Source: Vitis vinifera (Eukaryota; Streptophyta; Magnoliopsida; Vitales; Vitaceae). From it: DNA of 64,000 nucleotides. Every line of letters begins with the position of its first letter. The first letter of the stretch is position 1. Under the pieces are notes generated by a model. That model did not search any database. It was not told where the DNA came from and was given only the letters and a program-made list of their open reading frames with translations. Shown in pieces: positions 23,501 through 36,217 of this stretch. Made by a program: the position numbers and the translations under genes. Location of the stretch: the NCBI RefSeq assembly GCF_030704535.1, contig NC_081822.1, forward strand, positions 630,001 through 694,000. The letters run 5' to 3'.

Positions 23501-26054
23501 ATCCCTCACAAAAGAGGTCTCATGAGTAAGCCTGAATCTTGCAGCATCTGCATCATAAGCACATCGAAGATTTTACAGTAAGCAAATGTAACAATTCAAC
23601 AGCACTGGAAATTCCATGCTGGGTAACTGCAAACTTCATGGTAAAAATGAACAATGAGAAACCATTATCATCCAACAAAATACCATTGTCATACTCAGTC
23701 TCCCTTTCCCACTCCTTCCACGCACGAGTCTGCATAAAAGAACTGTTGGTGAACAACAAGGTACAAGATCAAGGCCAGATATAAACTGGATACCAGGGTA
23801 GGAGACTGTCAAAACAACAGGGCATGCCTCCTCCATCATTGAGTGGGAGACAAATCACCACACGCCACTTTCATCCTGATACTCCATTTATAGATGGCAT
23901 TATGGCCAGTCTTAACAAAAAAAAGAAGGAAACGATCCCAAATTCATACTTACCTTCAATCTTCCCAGTGCCATCGTTATTGCACTGTATATTACATGGA
24001 ACACTGCTAAAAAGAATATGAAGATGTGTAACTGATGTAATCCATGTGTAGATATAAGTGGCACATGTCCCTGTTAATAAGGATTGTATTAGTGATGACC
24101 TTGGAAAGGTCAATTTGCATAAAATCATTTCATATCATAACTTGTATTGGGACCTTTTTTAAAGCCTTTTGCTTGGAAGTACCTGTATTTCCATGTAGTC
24201 ATTTCTCAACTCATACGGCTAAAGAATATGTCATTCAATTGTTTCTAAGAGTCATTCCTTCCCTTTATTTTTTAAAAAGTTTCAATGGTTCAGCACTACA
24301 ATCTTTTTGCTTCCACTCTCAACAAAAGCATCTTGGAAACAAAGTAGATTAAATTTGAACATAGGATTTTCTCCCTTAGGTGTCAAACCACCCTGACACC
24401 CTTCATCATGTACTTTAAGAACCAAGATAGGTCTTCATGAGTTCCTGGCTAAAATCTCATTCTCACACAATTTCTTTTTGCTTTGTTTTACATCCAAGCT
24501 CAAGAGGATGTCACATTGTGCAGGGAATCCCAGCCTGAAAAATGCCGGAAATCTTCTATATTTTTAGTCCATGCCCAAGTAATTAGAAATGCAAAGAATT
24601 CTAAAATAAAGTTAAAAATAGGGGGAAAGGCCTCTATTATCAGTAATGGCATCTTAGCTTGGAAATTGTCACAAGTTTATCCAAAGGATGAGTTTCCAAA
24701 TACTTTCCAGTAAACTCTGGTGAAGTCACTAGTCCATGGCTTCATTGTATATCCATCCCAGCCCCTTAAACTCTAGTGAAGCCAGCCAAACCCAAAATCA
24801 TTAAATCTATGTTGGATCAGGCCTGTGAATCATTTCCTTACTGACTCCATAATTCTTGGTTTTTTGCATATTTATTCTTATCAATGAACATCAAGTCCTT
24901 AGCAAGAATTGTGAGAATATAATTTTTCTTCTTAAAAAGAGTGCAGGGAGGAACCAAAATTGTAATTTGAGGTAGGCAGCAAGGTAAGCAGGCCAAATTC
25001 AAGATTAAAATGAACAGCTTAACAAGAAACACATACCTCCTTGCACACCACACCTTCACTCTCCACTGATAAAAATCTATGCTCATTCCACAGAAGTTTT
25101 CTGTGATGTTCTCCTTCAGCTGGCTCAGGCTTATGCTCTGCTTCATGATGGGCTTGGCCTCCAGACGGGCATGGTAACATCGTATCAGCAAGGTCAGAGG
25201 GAATACAGATTTTGGAAATGTAGTTTTGCCCAAATGTCAAGAGTAGAGAAATGAATCCTAGAATCATAAGTTCTGCAAAATTTATCCAGGAGGAGGAAGA
25301 TTGTCACTAGAAAAACCAAAAACAAAAGAACTATACAAGATACAACTTTTTTTTTGAAAAAGAAAAAGCTCTCACCGCCTTTAACTTTCTCAAGAGCTTC
25401 ATACAGAGCTTTCTTGCGCCTTCTTTGAAATAACTGAAATGAAACAAAGAACAAAACTGATTATACGAGAACAAATGGTGGAATATGAAAGGCCCTTTGC
25501 TGGGTTTTGGGTGTACGGACAACATGAAGTTGGGGTTCACATAAAGTCAGCAGTAAATTAAAAACAAAAATAAAAATGGAACTCTGGGAGACCTAGCTTT
25601 CCAAATTCTGATCTTCCAAACACCATTTTCTTTTCTACTAACAAAAAATCAGAACCCCTTGCATATTCCAATCATATATCAGATGCCCACTCACCCAAAT
25701 TGCCCTGAAACGGGGGAAAAGACCAAACCCTTGTGACAATCAAATGGAAAAACTTAATGGGTTTTTCTTCAACCAGCCAAACTAGGGAATCCAATTTTTT
25801 CTCTCTACATTTTCATTCCAAGAAAATAAATAAATAAAAACCTGTAAAATTGGAAAAGGGAAATTCAAATAGGCCAAGGTAAACTGAGAAAACCAAAAAC
25901 AAAGTTGTTTTTGAAATTTGCGCATTACCTCACCAACCAAATGAAGAACTTTTTCCAATATTATAGAAATTAAAATGATAACTGCACAAACTGCAGCCAC
26001 TGCCCATGTGGGTGTCTGATCAAGCTCCCTAGAATTCCCTTCTCCTTCTCCCAT
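20513..26054 (-). CDS. MLO: MLO family seven-transmembrane protein (not clade V, possibly clade III)
   Basis: Fifteen exons, minus strand: 25929-26054, 25376-25433, 25037-25272, 23954-24070, 23684-23729, 23465-23547, 23045-23119, 22886-22974, 22711-22760, 22569-22609, 22302-22475, 22086-22121, 21938-22005, 21597-21657, 20513-20842; 529 residues. MLO proteins are plasma-membrane proteins with seven spans and a cytosolic calmodulin-binding tail; members act in powdery mildew susceptibility, pollen-tube or root responses and calcium signalling. Hallmarks: [15 protein letters not shown] at the first span, [77 protein letters not shown], and [13 protein letters not shown] (W441) for calmodulin binding. 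The tail lacks the D/E-F-S/T-F tetrapeptide of mildew-linked clade V. The early exons match those of the second MLO gene in length, showing common descent. Clade III is my guess. Confidence 0.95.
20917..21578. mobile_element. MITE-like element in the last intron of the first MLO gene
   Basis: Terminal inverted repeat of about 15 bp: left AGCTATGTTTGGTTC, right end reverse complement AGTTATGTTTGGTTC. The 662-bp interior is full of TTTTCC/GGAAAA blocks facing each other. No target duplication is clear and there is no transposase frame. It fills most of the intron between exons 14 and 15. Confidence 0.5.
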
Positions 26055-27140
26055 TGTTCAAAACCTTCAAGAAAAAACTCCTTCACAAACAAGCCACCTA
26101 TTCACCAACAAATCTACCTCTGTACCCAGGAATTTTCCTCAATACAAAGGGCATTTATCTTAAATTGTCGAAACAGAGAGAGCAAAATGCTGTAGATGGA
26201 GAGCTTCAGAGAGGTGAAGGGTCGTGGTTTCTGAGAATGAAGAACCATTGTGTGTGGGGGCGAGTGTGTTTTGGTTTGAGCGGTTCGATGGATTCTCATT
26301 GTAACGGTAACGAACCGGAGATGTACGGAGAGGAAGTGGAGGCTTGAGGCTATAATAATTGCCCCTCCTTAAGGCATTTAATTTCTTAATTGCCATTGGT
26401 GAACCGGTTGACGAGAGTGTTCATAGGAGATTCGGTTAAATGTGGTCAAAATACAGCCATACAAAAACAAAAAAAAACCAAATTTAAATTTTTTTAAATT
26501 AATATTTAATAAAATCAAAATTTTGACAACTCCAAATTGTTTTCACCTTTTCCATTTTTCAAGTTTTTTTTAGAAAATAAAATTTAAAAAAAATCATTCA
26601 AACATTTTCTCAAACTTGATTTATGTTTCCTTTGAAAATAAAAATAGAAAATTATTATTATGTTTACTTTTATTTTTTAAAAAGAAGTTTAAAATCAAAC
26701 TAGTATTGAGTAGAAAAAACTACTATTAAAATGCAAAATTAAAAATACTAATAAGGAAAAAAAGATTAATGAATATTAACTTTAAATCCTTACAAATATT
26801 AAATAAAAACAGGGAAAAATAGTATTAATGAATGTTAAATATTAAATCAATGAATTAAAGTGTATAGAAAATTATTATATTAATGAATGTTGAATTAAAA
26901 ATTGAAACAAGATGACCAAAAAAAAGATTAATGAATATTAAAATCAATGCATGGGGCAAAAAAGGTCAAAAACAAAGAAGCTCGCTGTTGGTGGGGAGCG
27001 AATCCGGGTCATGTGACAGGTGAGAATACTCACCAGTCACCACTATGCTATAAGCCTATAACGACCCAATCATTATTTATAAGTGTTGAATTTAAAATTA
27101 ATATTAAATAAAACCAAGATGAAAAAATAATAATAAAAAG
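26055..27140. other. Spacer upstream of the first MLO gene
   Basis: The MLO promoter and leader lie next to 26055; the stretch to about 26440 is moderately GC-rich. From 26460 on it is AT-rich with repeated TTAATGAATATTAA-like words. A degenerate tRNA-Asp copy lies at 26983-27065. Confidence 0.55.
26983..27065 (-). pseudogene. Degenerate tRNA-Asp-like copy
   Basis: On the minus strand it starts GTCGTTATAG, has TAGTGGTGA (D-arm), TATTCTCACCTGTCAC (anticodon arm with GTC), and GACCCGGATTCGCTCC (T-arm), but carries extra bases in the D region and mismatches in the acceptor and T stems. It lies 75 bp from the intact tRNA-Asp, on the same strand, so it looks like a decayed duplicate of it. It is unlikely to fold as a normal tRNA. 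Confidence 0.7.
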
Positions 27141-27212
27141 CGCCGTTGCCGGGGATCGAACCCGGGTCACCCGCGTGACAGGCGGGAATACTCACCACTA
27201 TACTACAACGAC
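27141..27212 (-). tRNA. trnD-GTC: tRNA-Asp (anticodon GTC)
   Basis: The 72-nt minus-strand sequence begins GTCGTTG and ends CAACGGC plus discriminator G, forming a complete 7-bp acceptor stem with one G-T pair. The D-arm has TAGTGGTGAGTA (A box), the anticodon stem CCCGC/GCGGG holds the loop CTGTCAC (GTC anticodon, 27177-27179), and the T-arm has GGGTTCGATCCCC (B box). It looks intact and functional. A decayed copy lies just beyond it. Confidence 0.97.
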
Positions 27213-27871
27213 TTAATTGAAAATTTGTTATTAATTTATTATCTTTAATCTCTAATCATGTTATTTACCATAACATGCCACTTAGCAGATCCAATGGGTG
27301 TGAGAGAATGAAAATTTCGTACCAAAGCCCCACCCATGCCATACCAATCCCTCTAGTATCAGACTTGGACCTGATTTCTAAGCTCAAGCAATAAAGCTTA
27401 AAAAAAAAAATTCCATAACATCTTACATAAAATAAGATTGAAATACTTGTAATAGAATTTTTTTTTTTTAAATGTTTGCTGTAATAACTATTAAGCCAAC
27501 TTTTTATTTGCAAACAAAATCATATATGGTTTGACTTAAGCCTGAAATTGGATTAGAATTATTAAATTCCAGGACCCCATCCCTGCCCGTTCACATGCCT
27601 AGAATGGAGTTTCTTAGGAAGAAAAACGCAGAATGGTCATGGAAGATAGATATTATCAGTATGATCAGTAGCTACAAGCCTACAAGTGTTAAAATGAGAA
27701 AAACCATCAAACATTAGTGTCTGGGTTAGTACTCAGAAGGGTGCAACTCTGGCATATAGTCATCTAAGAGCTGCACAAAACAAGGAAAAGAACAGAAGTG
27801 GAAATGAAAGAAGATTCTGGCTCTAACTCTACATATCCGGGAAAAATGAATAGGCTTCCCCGTTCAAGTGC
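27213..27871. other. Spacer downstream of the DHHC gene
   Basis: AT-rich at first; 27560-27871 is less AT-rich and probably includes the 3' untranslated region of the DHHC S-acyltransferase gene. No other feature seen. Confidence 0.5.
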
Positions 27872-30800
27872 TCAAGGCAATCTGGAAGAGAACTGGGTTT
27901 GCTGGGAATCACTTGGAACAAAGACAGGAAGTTGGCCACCCCTCTGGGATCTCCCCTGCTGATAGTAATTTGAGGTTGAAGTTCTCTCCATGCTGGCAGA
28001 GCGAAAACCCGGGTTTCTTGCCCCTCTTGTTGATTGTTCATTCATGAGAGGACCACCAAAGAATATAGATTGACCTGAATATGTGAGCTCTGCTCTGGGA
28101 ACCTGAGCAGCACCGCCAGCAGTGCTGGAAGATGAGGAGACAAAGCGCCCAGCCTCTTGATCCCAAAATACCGAAGATCTTGAGTTATCTCCAGCACCGA
28201 AGTAGTTTTTCGTCATGGGGATTTGTGCTAGATTATCACGAACAGCAGCAGCAGCACTTTCATTCACATCACTTGCTCTTGCTGACCAAGGAGATTGGCC
28301 CGCTGATGACTGATATATGGGGTTGAAGTGATCTCTGTTTGATGCCCGCAGCTCCATTGGAGATGGGGAGATGGTGGCGCCGATAGGACTGCTAATGTTA
28401 CTAAAGCTGTGAGCACATGTATCAAGATCTTCTCCGCTAGCACGACTGGGAGGATATGAGCTCTTGGAAGGAGACAACCTTGACGTCCCTACTCGAGAAT
28501 TTCTGGCTTGGAATCGTTGATTGGTACTGATTGGACTGCTTCTGCCACTCGTATCACCACTGGATAGATGATCAGCATCATATTGATGGTGTTGAGAGCT
28601 TAATGGTCTTAGGACAGATGACGATGCTCTAGCCTTAGCAGCTGCTTTAATCGCCTCATTAGAATCCAATTTTGCAAGCTTCCATGCACTGATTCGGACC
28701 GGACGTTGAGGTAATCTTTTCCCCTTGTCATGTGGTTGTATGGCATCTGGGTCTACTGTGGATGGAAGCCTTCCAGGCTCAAGATGTGGGATTATTTCAT
28801 CCTGCTTGTTAGATAAAATAAAAGGACAATCAATAGCAATCTCAAGTGAAGAAACAATAAGAAGTATGACCACTTCCATTGTTAGATATTTATTGAAGAA
28901 TAAGGGCTCATGCAATCTTTTAATGGCAGTTTTGACAAATTAAATAAACTAAACGGGCATTTTGTTTCCAAAATCGGAAACATTAAAGACTTTCAAGGTT
29001 GGAGTGTTCTCTTAGTTATTGCATGTGTCCAACTGCTTGTGGTTCTACAATTAAAGTTGGTAGTACCTGGTGATCCATGAAGATTCTGGGAGGAGTACAC
29101 CAAGCACCTTTGTACTGCAAGCTCATTCCAAGAGAACTTCTTCCACTCATGGCTGTCACAGCAGAGCTGGTTGGAGAAGATGGCATACTTTGCTGCTCTC
29201 CTCCATCTACAGATGGTCCAGGAGGTTCACTCTGGGTTCTCATGGCAACAACATACTCATAGGTTGTGATACCCTGCAGCAAAAGAGCATAATTTTTCAT
29301 GTTTCAGATATTTAAAATAGTTTGGAGGGGGAGAGATAGACAGCAGCATTTCAGGAATGCACCTTTCGCATCAGAATCATGTGGAAAAAGAATAGTTCCC
29401 CCAAAGGGACTGTGGCCAGCAATGAAACAGCTGTACAAAGGGCCTGAAATGAAAGAAAGCTGAATGATAAATGCCATGTAAGTGATTTTACTATTGCACC
29501 AAAACTAGAATGTTCACCTGGCTAACTGTGAATTCTTTTCCTTTCCTCTTACCATTCAAGAATCCTATAGCCAAATTTTATTACTTTTCATGTGTGTGTG
29601 TGTCTCAGAGAGTTGTTTGAAGAGGCTAAGTTGGACCTAGATGATATGCAAGAGCTATGTGAATTTCTGATTATCATAATGAACAACAGAACATATACCA
29701 GAGATTCCATTTACTAATAAAGGAAATGTACTCATATACAAAAACATACAAGAAAAGATCATAAGGTAAATAAGGCAGGTTCGTACCACTATAGTAGCAA
29801 AGGGGGGCCGGGAAAATCCAACTCCAAGCCTTTCAACAATCTGATTTTCTGTATCCTTCCTGTCAACAAAGCATCTAACAAGGACGGCAACACCAACCCC
29901 AAACTCAACGATGAGCTGGCACACACATGAAGCATGAATGCAGACACAAAATTCAACTTCAGCTGGGGCTGGCGGAACCCCGATTTAAAAATAAATTAAA
30001 GCTTAATCCAATGAAAATGAGAAGGACCCAACTTACCCAGACAAGGCTCACTGCCATAAGGCACACGAACGTGATATAATTTTTCCTCCCCACACAATTA
30101 TTTAACCACTGCACAATAGAGGCAGCTAATACTTGTCATGACAAAACTGATATTAATACATAAATGGAGGAAAGCTCAGCCTGTTCCGTAAACATAATTG
30201 CCAATTATAAACTGAATATTCAGATCTGCCACATTGTCATAGTCATTGGATCTATTTACTGAGCCAATTATAAACTGATATTTACTGAATATTTACTGAG
30301 AACTCCTAAATTAAATTTCAATCATACAACATGATTGCAATCTAAGCAAAATATACCCCTTTATAGGCCTCTCCTTTCTAACCAACCCAAGAAATTAAAG
30401 GTCTTGAACAATTAGATCTTACACGACAATGATGATCAAACCCATCGACACATTTGTCACAACTTCTGCAATGTTTGCTGAATTTGCGTACCTACAGAGG
30501 AACAAAATCAACATTCTTGAATGATCTTCTTTATTTTAAGCCAAAATCTGACCACTGAATTCAAGGTTTTAACAAAGACCACACTGAAATTTAAATGGAA
30601 TGGAAACAAGTTCTTATTTGTATAACAAAATTCTATATCACCATGGAACGGAAAACAATAGAGGGGCTAAATATGGTTCTACAGAAAAAAATAATTGTAA
30701 ACTGTTCATATACAAGATGTCTACGAGACAAACTAATATGTTAGTTTAATTGTTTTAGATAGAAAAACATTATCCTATTATTCAGAGCAGAGGTGAAAGA

Positions 30801-33175
30801 CGAGACATTACTGTTTCTTCAAGTCTTATCTTATTTTTAAAGGCCTAAAAGTTTATTCTAAATTCATCCTGACATGCAGTTTCTTGCAACTTGAGACTAT
30901 TTAAAATCCATGTCTACTCTTTTTTTTTTCTTTATAGGCAAACAGATATATAGATTAAGAGTGCCTAACAAATATCCATGCATGTGGCCATTACAAATGT
31001 CAAATACTGTGGAAGTAACAATCCTGTACCTCAGCATTGCACAATGTACAGAACAGTGCATCTTCCTCCCCAGATTGTTGCTTCAGAAGATCATCATCTT
31101 TGCGGCAGTCTTCCTTTATGACAAATCCACAAAAGAATCCTCCAAGTTTGGAACAACAACTTGAACCACGCCTGTCTGATTTTTCTCCATTTTTCAATCC
31201 AATCTTGCTGGGTTCTTCAATAGAAGATGCATTCCCTGATCGATCACCATGAAGTTTTTATAAAAACAATACAAAGTACAGAAGCCTGAACTCATGAGTC
31301 TCTACACCATGAAGCTTTTATGTAATGACACAAAGAGAAGTAGCATAAGATAATGACTGTACACTCAGCTTACAATGCCTTCTTCCAGAAGCAAACAAAT
31401 GAGGGCTATCCTTGGATTAGTCTTGGGGATGAGCAAAGGTCTAGCTCTCTGCCTCTGCCATCCCAGTGGCAAAATTTCAGAGAGGCAGTAGTAATCTAGA
31501 AGAACTCCCAGTTGAAAAATTGGACTTCATCTGATAAGTCTAACCACCTATTTGTCAACATCGATCTCATTTAATTAATGGACCAGTTGCATAAATATGC
31601 ATCATAATCACCTAATCAGGTTGATTTTTGGTCCAGGCTCCTTAAGGTATCCATCAAATGGAGGTCCTACACTCTCTGAAGTTGTTTTCATAAGCACATA
31701 TATATGATAGGAAAATCACTCACCAGGAAGATCTGCGTCATTATGCGATCTATAGGTTGATGTCTTGTCACCTTCAATCAGAATTCCAGGATCAGCAGGG
31801 TCAATAGCTGTGCATCTAACATAAAGTATAAATACAGAAAGCGCCTGAAAGTAGAAATTTGAACAATAATAAATAAGGCAGATAAAAGAGAAACTTTGAA
31901 AAAGTTAATAAGAAAACTAAGGCCCAAGTGTATTTACCAAGAAAGAATAAACACTGATTGCCACATATTCATAGATATCCTTCCCAAGGAAGGGAGCAAA
32001 AAAGGCATAAAATGCGACAGATAGCAAGAAAAAGACTGTTATAGCCACAACCTACACATTGAAAAAAGTGGGTGAGTACACAAGCACAAAAAACTAATAA
32101 AAGGCAGGATATTATCCCAATGAATAAAGAGAATGATCGCATATGCTCCCAAAAGATTAATCCTATAGCCACCAACAATAACCTCTGCCCCTTAAAATGC
32201 AGTTGTAATTAAGAATTTTCCATAGGACACACTAAGAAGAAAGTGGAAATTTTTTTTTTTTTTAAAAAGACCTTTTCAAGTGTTTCTTTTCTAGGAAAGA
32301 CAGTGATTAATGTGAAAAATAAAGTTTATGGGAAGACACAATAAATCTGCATAAAAACATTAACGGAATTTTGCCAAGTAATCGTCTGGCAATGGACAGT
32401 GGAGGGTCATTGCTTGTCCAGATATCGAGCTTAAATCTAGAATTCACAAAGCACAGATGGAATTCAATGTTATAGCCCTGGATGCCACTAATTACAACAA
32501 CCCGCACATGATCTACACTCGGTTATTCCAAATTGACTTCATCAACAAGTAAAGATGTACTTCTCTATAAGGCAATGGGCTTTTAAGAAACAAAATAACT
32601 AGGAGTTCATAATTGTAGATTCAGATCAAGTGATTTTACTTGAAAATTGGGTGCGTATTCTGCAAGATACCCTTTTTCAACAAACACAAAGGTTTGCACC
32701 CTCTTTAAGAAATAAGATGTCAATTCCAAATATACTTGCCATCAAATGAACTTTTTCATCAATTTAACATAAATGACTAACTTCTCTAACATGAAAAGTT
32801 CCTTGGTTCATCATAATTATCAAACAGACTTCTAAGAAACTCAAACAAGAAACAAAAAAAAAAACACAGCAACAAAACAACAAAAAACCAATCTGCGGCA
32901 TTAACTGCAGAAGAAATACCAAAACCCCAACAATCAAAAAACAAGAAAATGCACATTTTTATAAACCAAAACAAAAGGAATAGAAACAAACACACGTTCA
33001 CCGAACCCACAGTGATTTAAGATGTAAACAAGATTAACCTAGCAACAAAAATCCATATCATTTAGAATCAAAAGCCCATCCACAAAACTTGCATTTCCAA
33101 CGAAAATTTGAACAAACAGTAACAATGTACCTGAAACGTGTGAGCAGGGAGTTCCCATCCATGACGCCTGGCCAT
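27872..33175 (-). CDS. DHHC-type protein S-acyltransferase (PAT21/PAT22-like)
   Basis: Ten exons, minus strand: 33131-33175, 31938-32051, 31724-31844, 31030-31235, 30423-30491, 30037-30108, 29787-29915, 29363-29443, 29067-29273, 27872-28801; 657 residues. It attaches palmitate to cysteines of membrane-associated proteins. Start [15 protein letters not shown] and two spans in exon 2 are followed by a linker. The DHHC cysteine-rich domain lies at about 155-190, from CTLCNAEV to FDHHCRWLNNCVG, with the catalytic DHHC at 181-184. Two further spans are in exons 6-8. The long Ser-rich cytosolic tail (about 349-657) includes [10 protein letters not shown] and [16 protein letters not shown], features of the Arabidopsis PAT21/PAT22 group. 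An in-frame ATG 25 codons upstream (33250) gives an unlike extension and was not used. The gene sits between two MLO genes; no functional link is implied. Confidence 0.93.
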
Positions 33176-36100
33176 GTTCAAGAACTGAGTCCAAACGCGT
33201 GAATCAGCAGCATCTACAGCCCAAGAACAACACAAAAATCCAAAAAACAACTAGTTCTAACTAAGCCCACGACCCAAATCTGCGCCAGAATCTCAGAACT
33301 ACTGGTTCAGACCTGACCAGTTCCTTTTTTTCTCTCTCTTCATATGATGAAAAACCCAAACCCCTTATGGGTTTTTGTGAGATTTTGATCTCGACTCAGA
33401 TGCTGAAAACCAGTTTTAAGACGACCCATTAACTAAATTTCTTCAGTTCTAGGGTTTGTGTAGCTCGATTCATCAATGGAGAAGCCATTGAAGAGCTTAA
33501 AAATGTTGATAACGTGGCCCAAAACGCAGCGTTTTGATCAACAAAGAGTAGTGCAAAAAGTGATAACTGTAGCAGCCGGCAGCCAGCGGATGCTTAGATC
33601 ACTTAGTTGTTACTTTATTCTATTTACACCCTGGGTCCCTCACAAACATTAAATTGCAATAATAGGTGTCCAAAATAAACATAATCACAAATATCCTATC
33701 TTGAAAGGACTTGATTGATACAATCACGGTCTTTCCTGTATCGTAAAGCGGCAATATAACAAATCTGGACCATCCCCATCGAATCCGAAACGTTTCCTGC
33801 GGGACATCACTTGATTTGGACCGTCCAGCGGAAATATCAATTTGGTCCCTGTAAAGTTTACCAAACGCCTCAAAAAAATTTGAAATTTCACAAACCCGAG
33901 AAAGGATCACCCTCGAAAAGGAAGCAGTATTAAGAATCACCTTTTTACAGAAAGGCCCCTTAACAATTGATAAATTTGTCTTTGGGCCTGAGATGTAGAT
34001 GTACGGAGGTTTGTGGCAAATGATTCGTGTGGGAAATAGGTTTCTCTTTTTTATTTTTTTGATACAGTAAAAATTTTAGAGATTTTTTGAAAATAAATTA
34101 AAATATTTTAGAAAATTTTGTTAATGTTTTTGAAAATTTTATTTTGAAAATATATTATCTTGATAATAAATTTAAGGTTTTTTAGATTTTTTTATCATAT
34201 TTACCTAAGTATATAATATTATATAAGTCTTAAAAACTATTTTTTTATTTAATTTAAAAAATAATTGAAAATTATTTCTATGTTTTCTTGATTCTCATGT
34301 TAAGTACTTTCATTTTAAGCTATAATTTTTTTTTAATAAAAGTATTCAAATTAAATATAAGAGTTCGTTGATAATAATTTTAAAAAACGTTTTTAAATTA
34401 AAAAGTGTTTTTGAAAAAACCTCATATGTATAATAAAATTTAAGAAATGTTTTTCAAAAAACTTAATAAATAAATTATAATATAAAAAATATACTTGTAG
34501 TGTTTTAAGAAAAAATATTTAATAAATAGTTTTTTTCAAAATATTTTCCTGAAAAAAATATTTCTATTAAAAATGTTTCCAATAAAAACATTATCAAACA
34601 CACTTTAAATAAAATTTGTCATGGATAATATTGTTTTTAGTTTTGATTAATAGTTGAAGCAAAATCATAACCTCCGTGTATCATTATAAATATTTTTTTT
34701 AAATAAAATAGCTTTCTAAATAAATTAAAATATGCTTCATAACTTCAATAAGAAGTAACTTTTTTTTTTTGTATGGATTCTTTTAATATAGAAATCTAAA
34801 TATATCCACAAGCTCCTATTATACTCTTAAAAAATAAAATAAAATAAAATCAAAATCAAAACCTAATTATATAATAAGGGTTTTGAGTTGTGGGATGGTT
34901 TGGTGAAGTGAGCTGCCCAAAGCATTAAACAATTGAGAAGGCCCTACTGATTTGTTCAACAAGTACTTAGAATTTTGATTTTTGTCCAAAGGGGTGTGTT
35001 GTTTTATTGCAAGTGCTTCCCTAATCATTTTTGTATAATCTTTTTATAATGGAGAGGAAACATGGACCCCTTTGATTTCTGACTTTAAATAGTGGTCCAT
35101 TATCCCACTTGGAATCTTTTAATCTTTCTTCCTAAGAAAGTGCACAACACTTCTCCTTAAATTTAAAAAATCAAAATCATCCTTTGCATGCATGTAAAGA
35201 CAAGATTGAGTGGGCTTCCCTTTTTTTTTTTTTTTTAACTTTTTTTCTAGCCTTTTTTAGCCTTCTTTTTGTTAGTAATTGGAAATTTGTGCTTAGTGAT
35301 GACATGTGTCCCAAATATGGAACATTGTCGGGATATGCGTAGTCAAATGACTCAAATCCGAGCCACTGAAGATAAGATAAAACAAAAGAGGAAAATGAGG
35401 TCTAAAGAAATATAAGGTATTTCAGTGGAGATAAATAGGATTTGTATGCTATGACGAGATTTCTAAAGTCATTGTGAAACAATATTCCTAGAATATATTT
35501 AGTGGCGTTTTTAGAAAATACACAAAGAAAAATGTGATATTTGATAAAATTTTAAAAACACTTTTAAAATTTTGAAAAATTATTTTTAATATTTTTTGAA
35601 AAAATATTCGATTAGTCATTATCTTAAAAACATTTTTATCAAAAATGTTTTCACTAAAAACATTTCAAATAAAATCAAAATGCTTTTAAAAGTGATTTTA
35701 TAAAATATTTTTAATATTTATAACACTTAAATGATAAAAAATTTCAAGTATTAGAAATATTAAAAGTTTGTTTGACAATAATATTAAGAAGTATTTTTCG
35801 CATTCTTAATATTTGAAAAATAAAAATTTTCAAATGTTTAAATGCACTTTAAAAATATTTTTTATAATCACTATTAAATACATTCCTAATCTCAAACACA
35901 ATCTCAAGTTAAAATATGAATAAATAAAAAAATTTCTATATGGAAATGACAATTAAAAAATCAATGTAATTTGATCAAAATCGATCAAATTAATTATACT
36001 TACAATAATTATAAGGGTTGATGTTGTTTAAAAATTTATAATAATTATAAAGATTGATGTGGTTTAAAAATTTTGAAAATCAATTTTTTTTAATTGCATT

Positions 36101-36214
36101 TAATAATGATTTTAAAAAATATTTTTTATTTTTGTTAACACTTAAAAAATAAAAATTTATAACATGAAAAAGGTTTTAAAAGTGTTTTTTTTAAAAACAG
36201 TAATCCAATTACAC
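33176..36214. other. Spacer upstream of the DHHC gene
   Basis: The DHHC promoter and leader occupy roughly the first 300-800 bp. From 34050 on the DNA is extremely AT-rich, with a T run near 35221-35236 and several AT-rich inverted blocks (35460-35900) that look like decayed MITE remains. No gene recognised. Confidence 0.5.
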
Positions 36215-36217
36215 TTA

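Noticed and set aside
27141-27212. CRISPR-like or riboswitch interpretation of GC-rich spot
   Set aside because: Fully explained by a tRNA-Asp; the nuclear plant context makes bacterial-type elements unlikely.
33176-33250. In-frame upstream start for the DHHC protein
   Set aside because: The 25-residue extension has no family resemblance, whereas [12 protein letters not shown] matches the family start.
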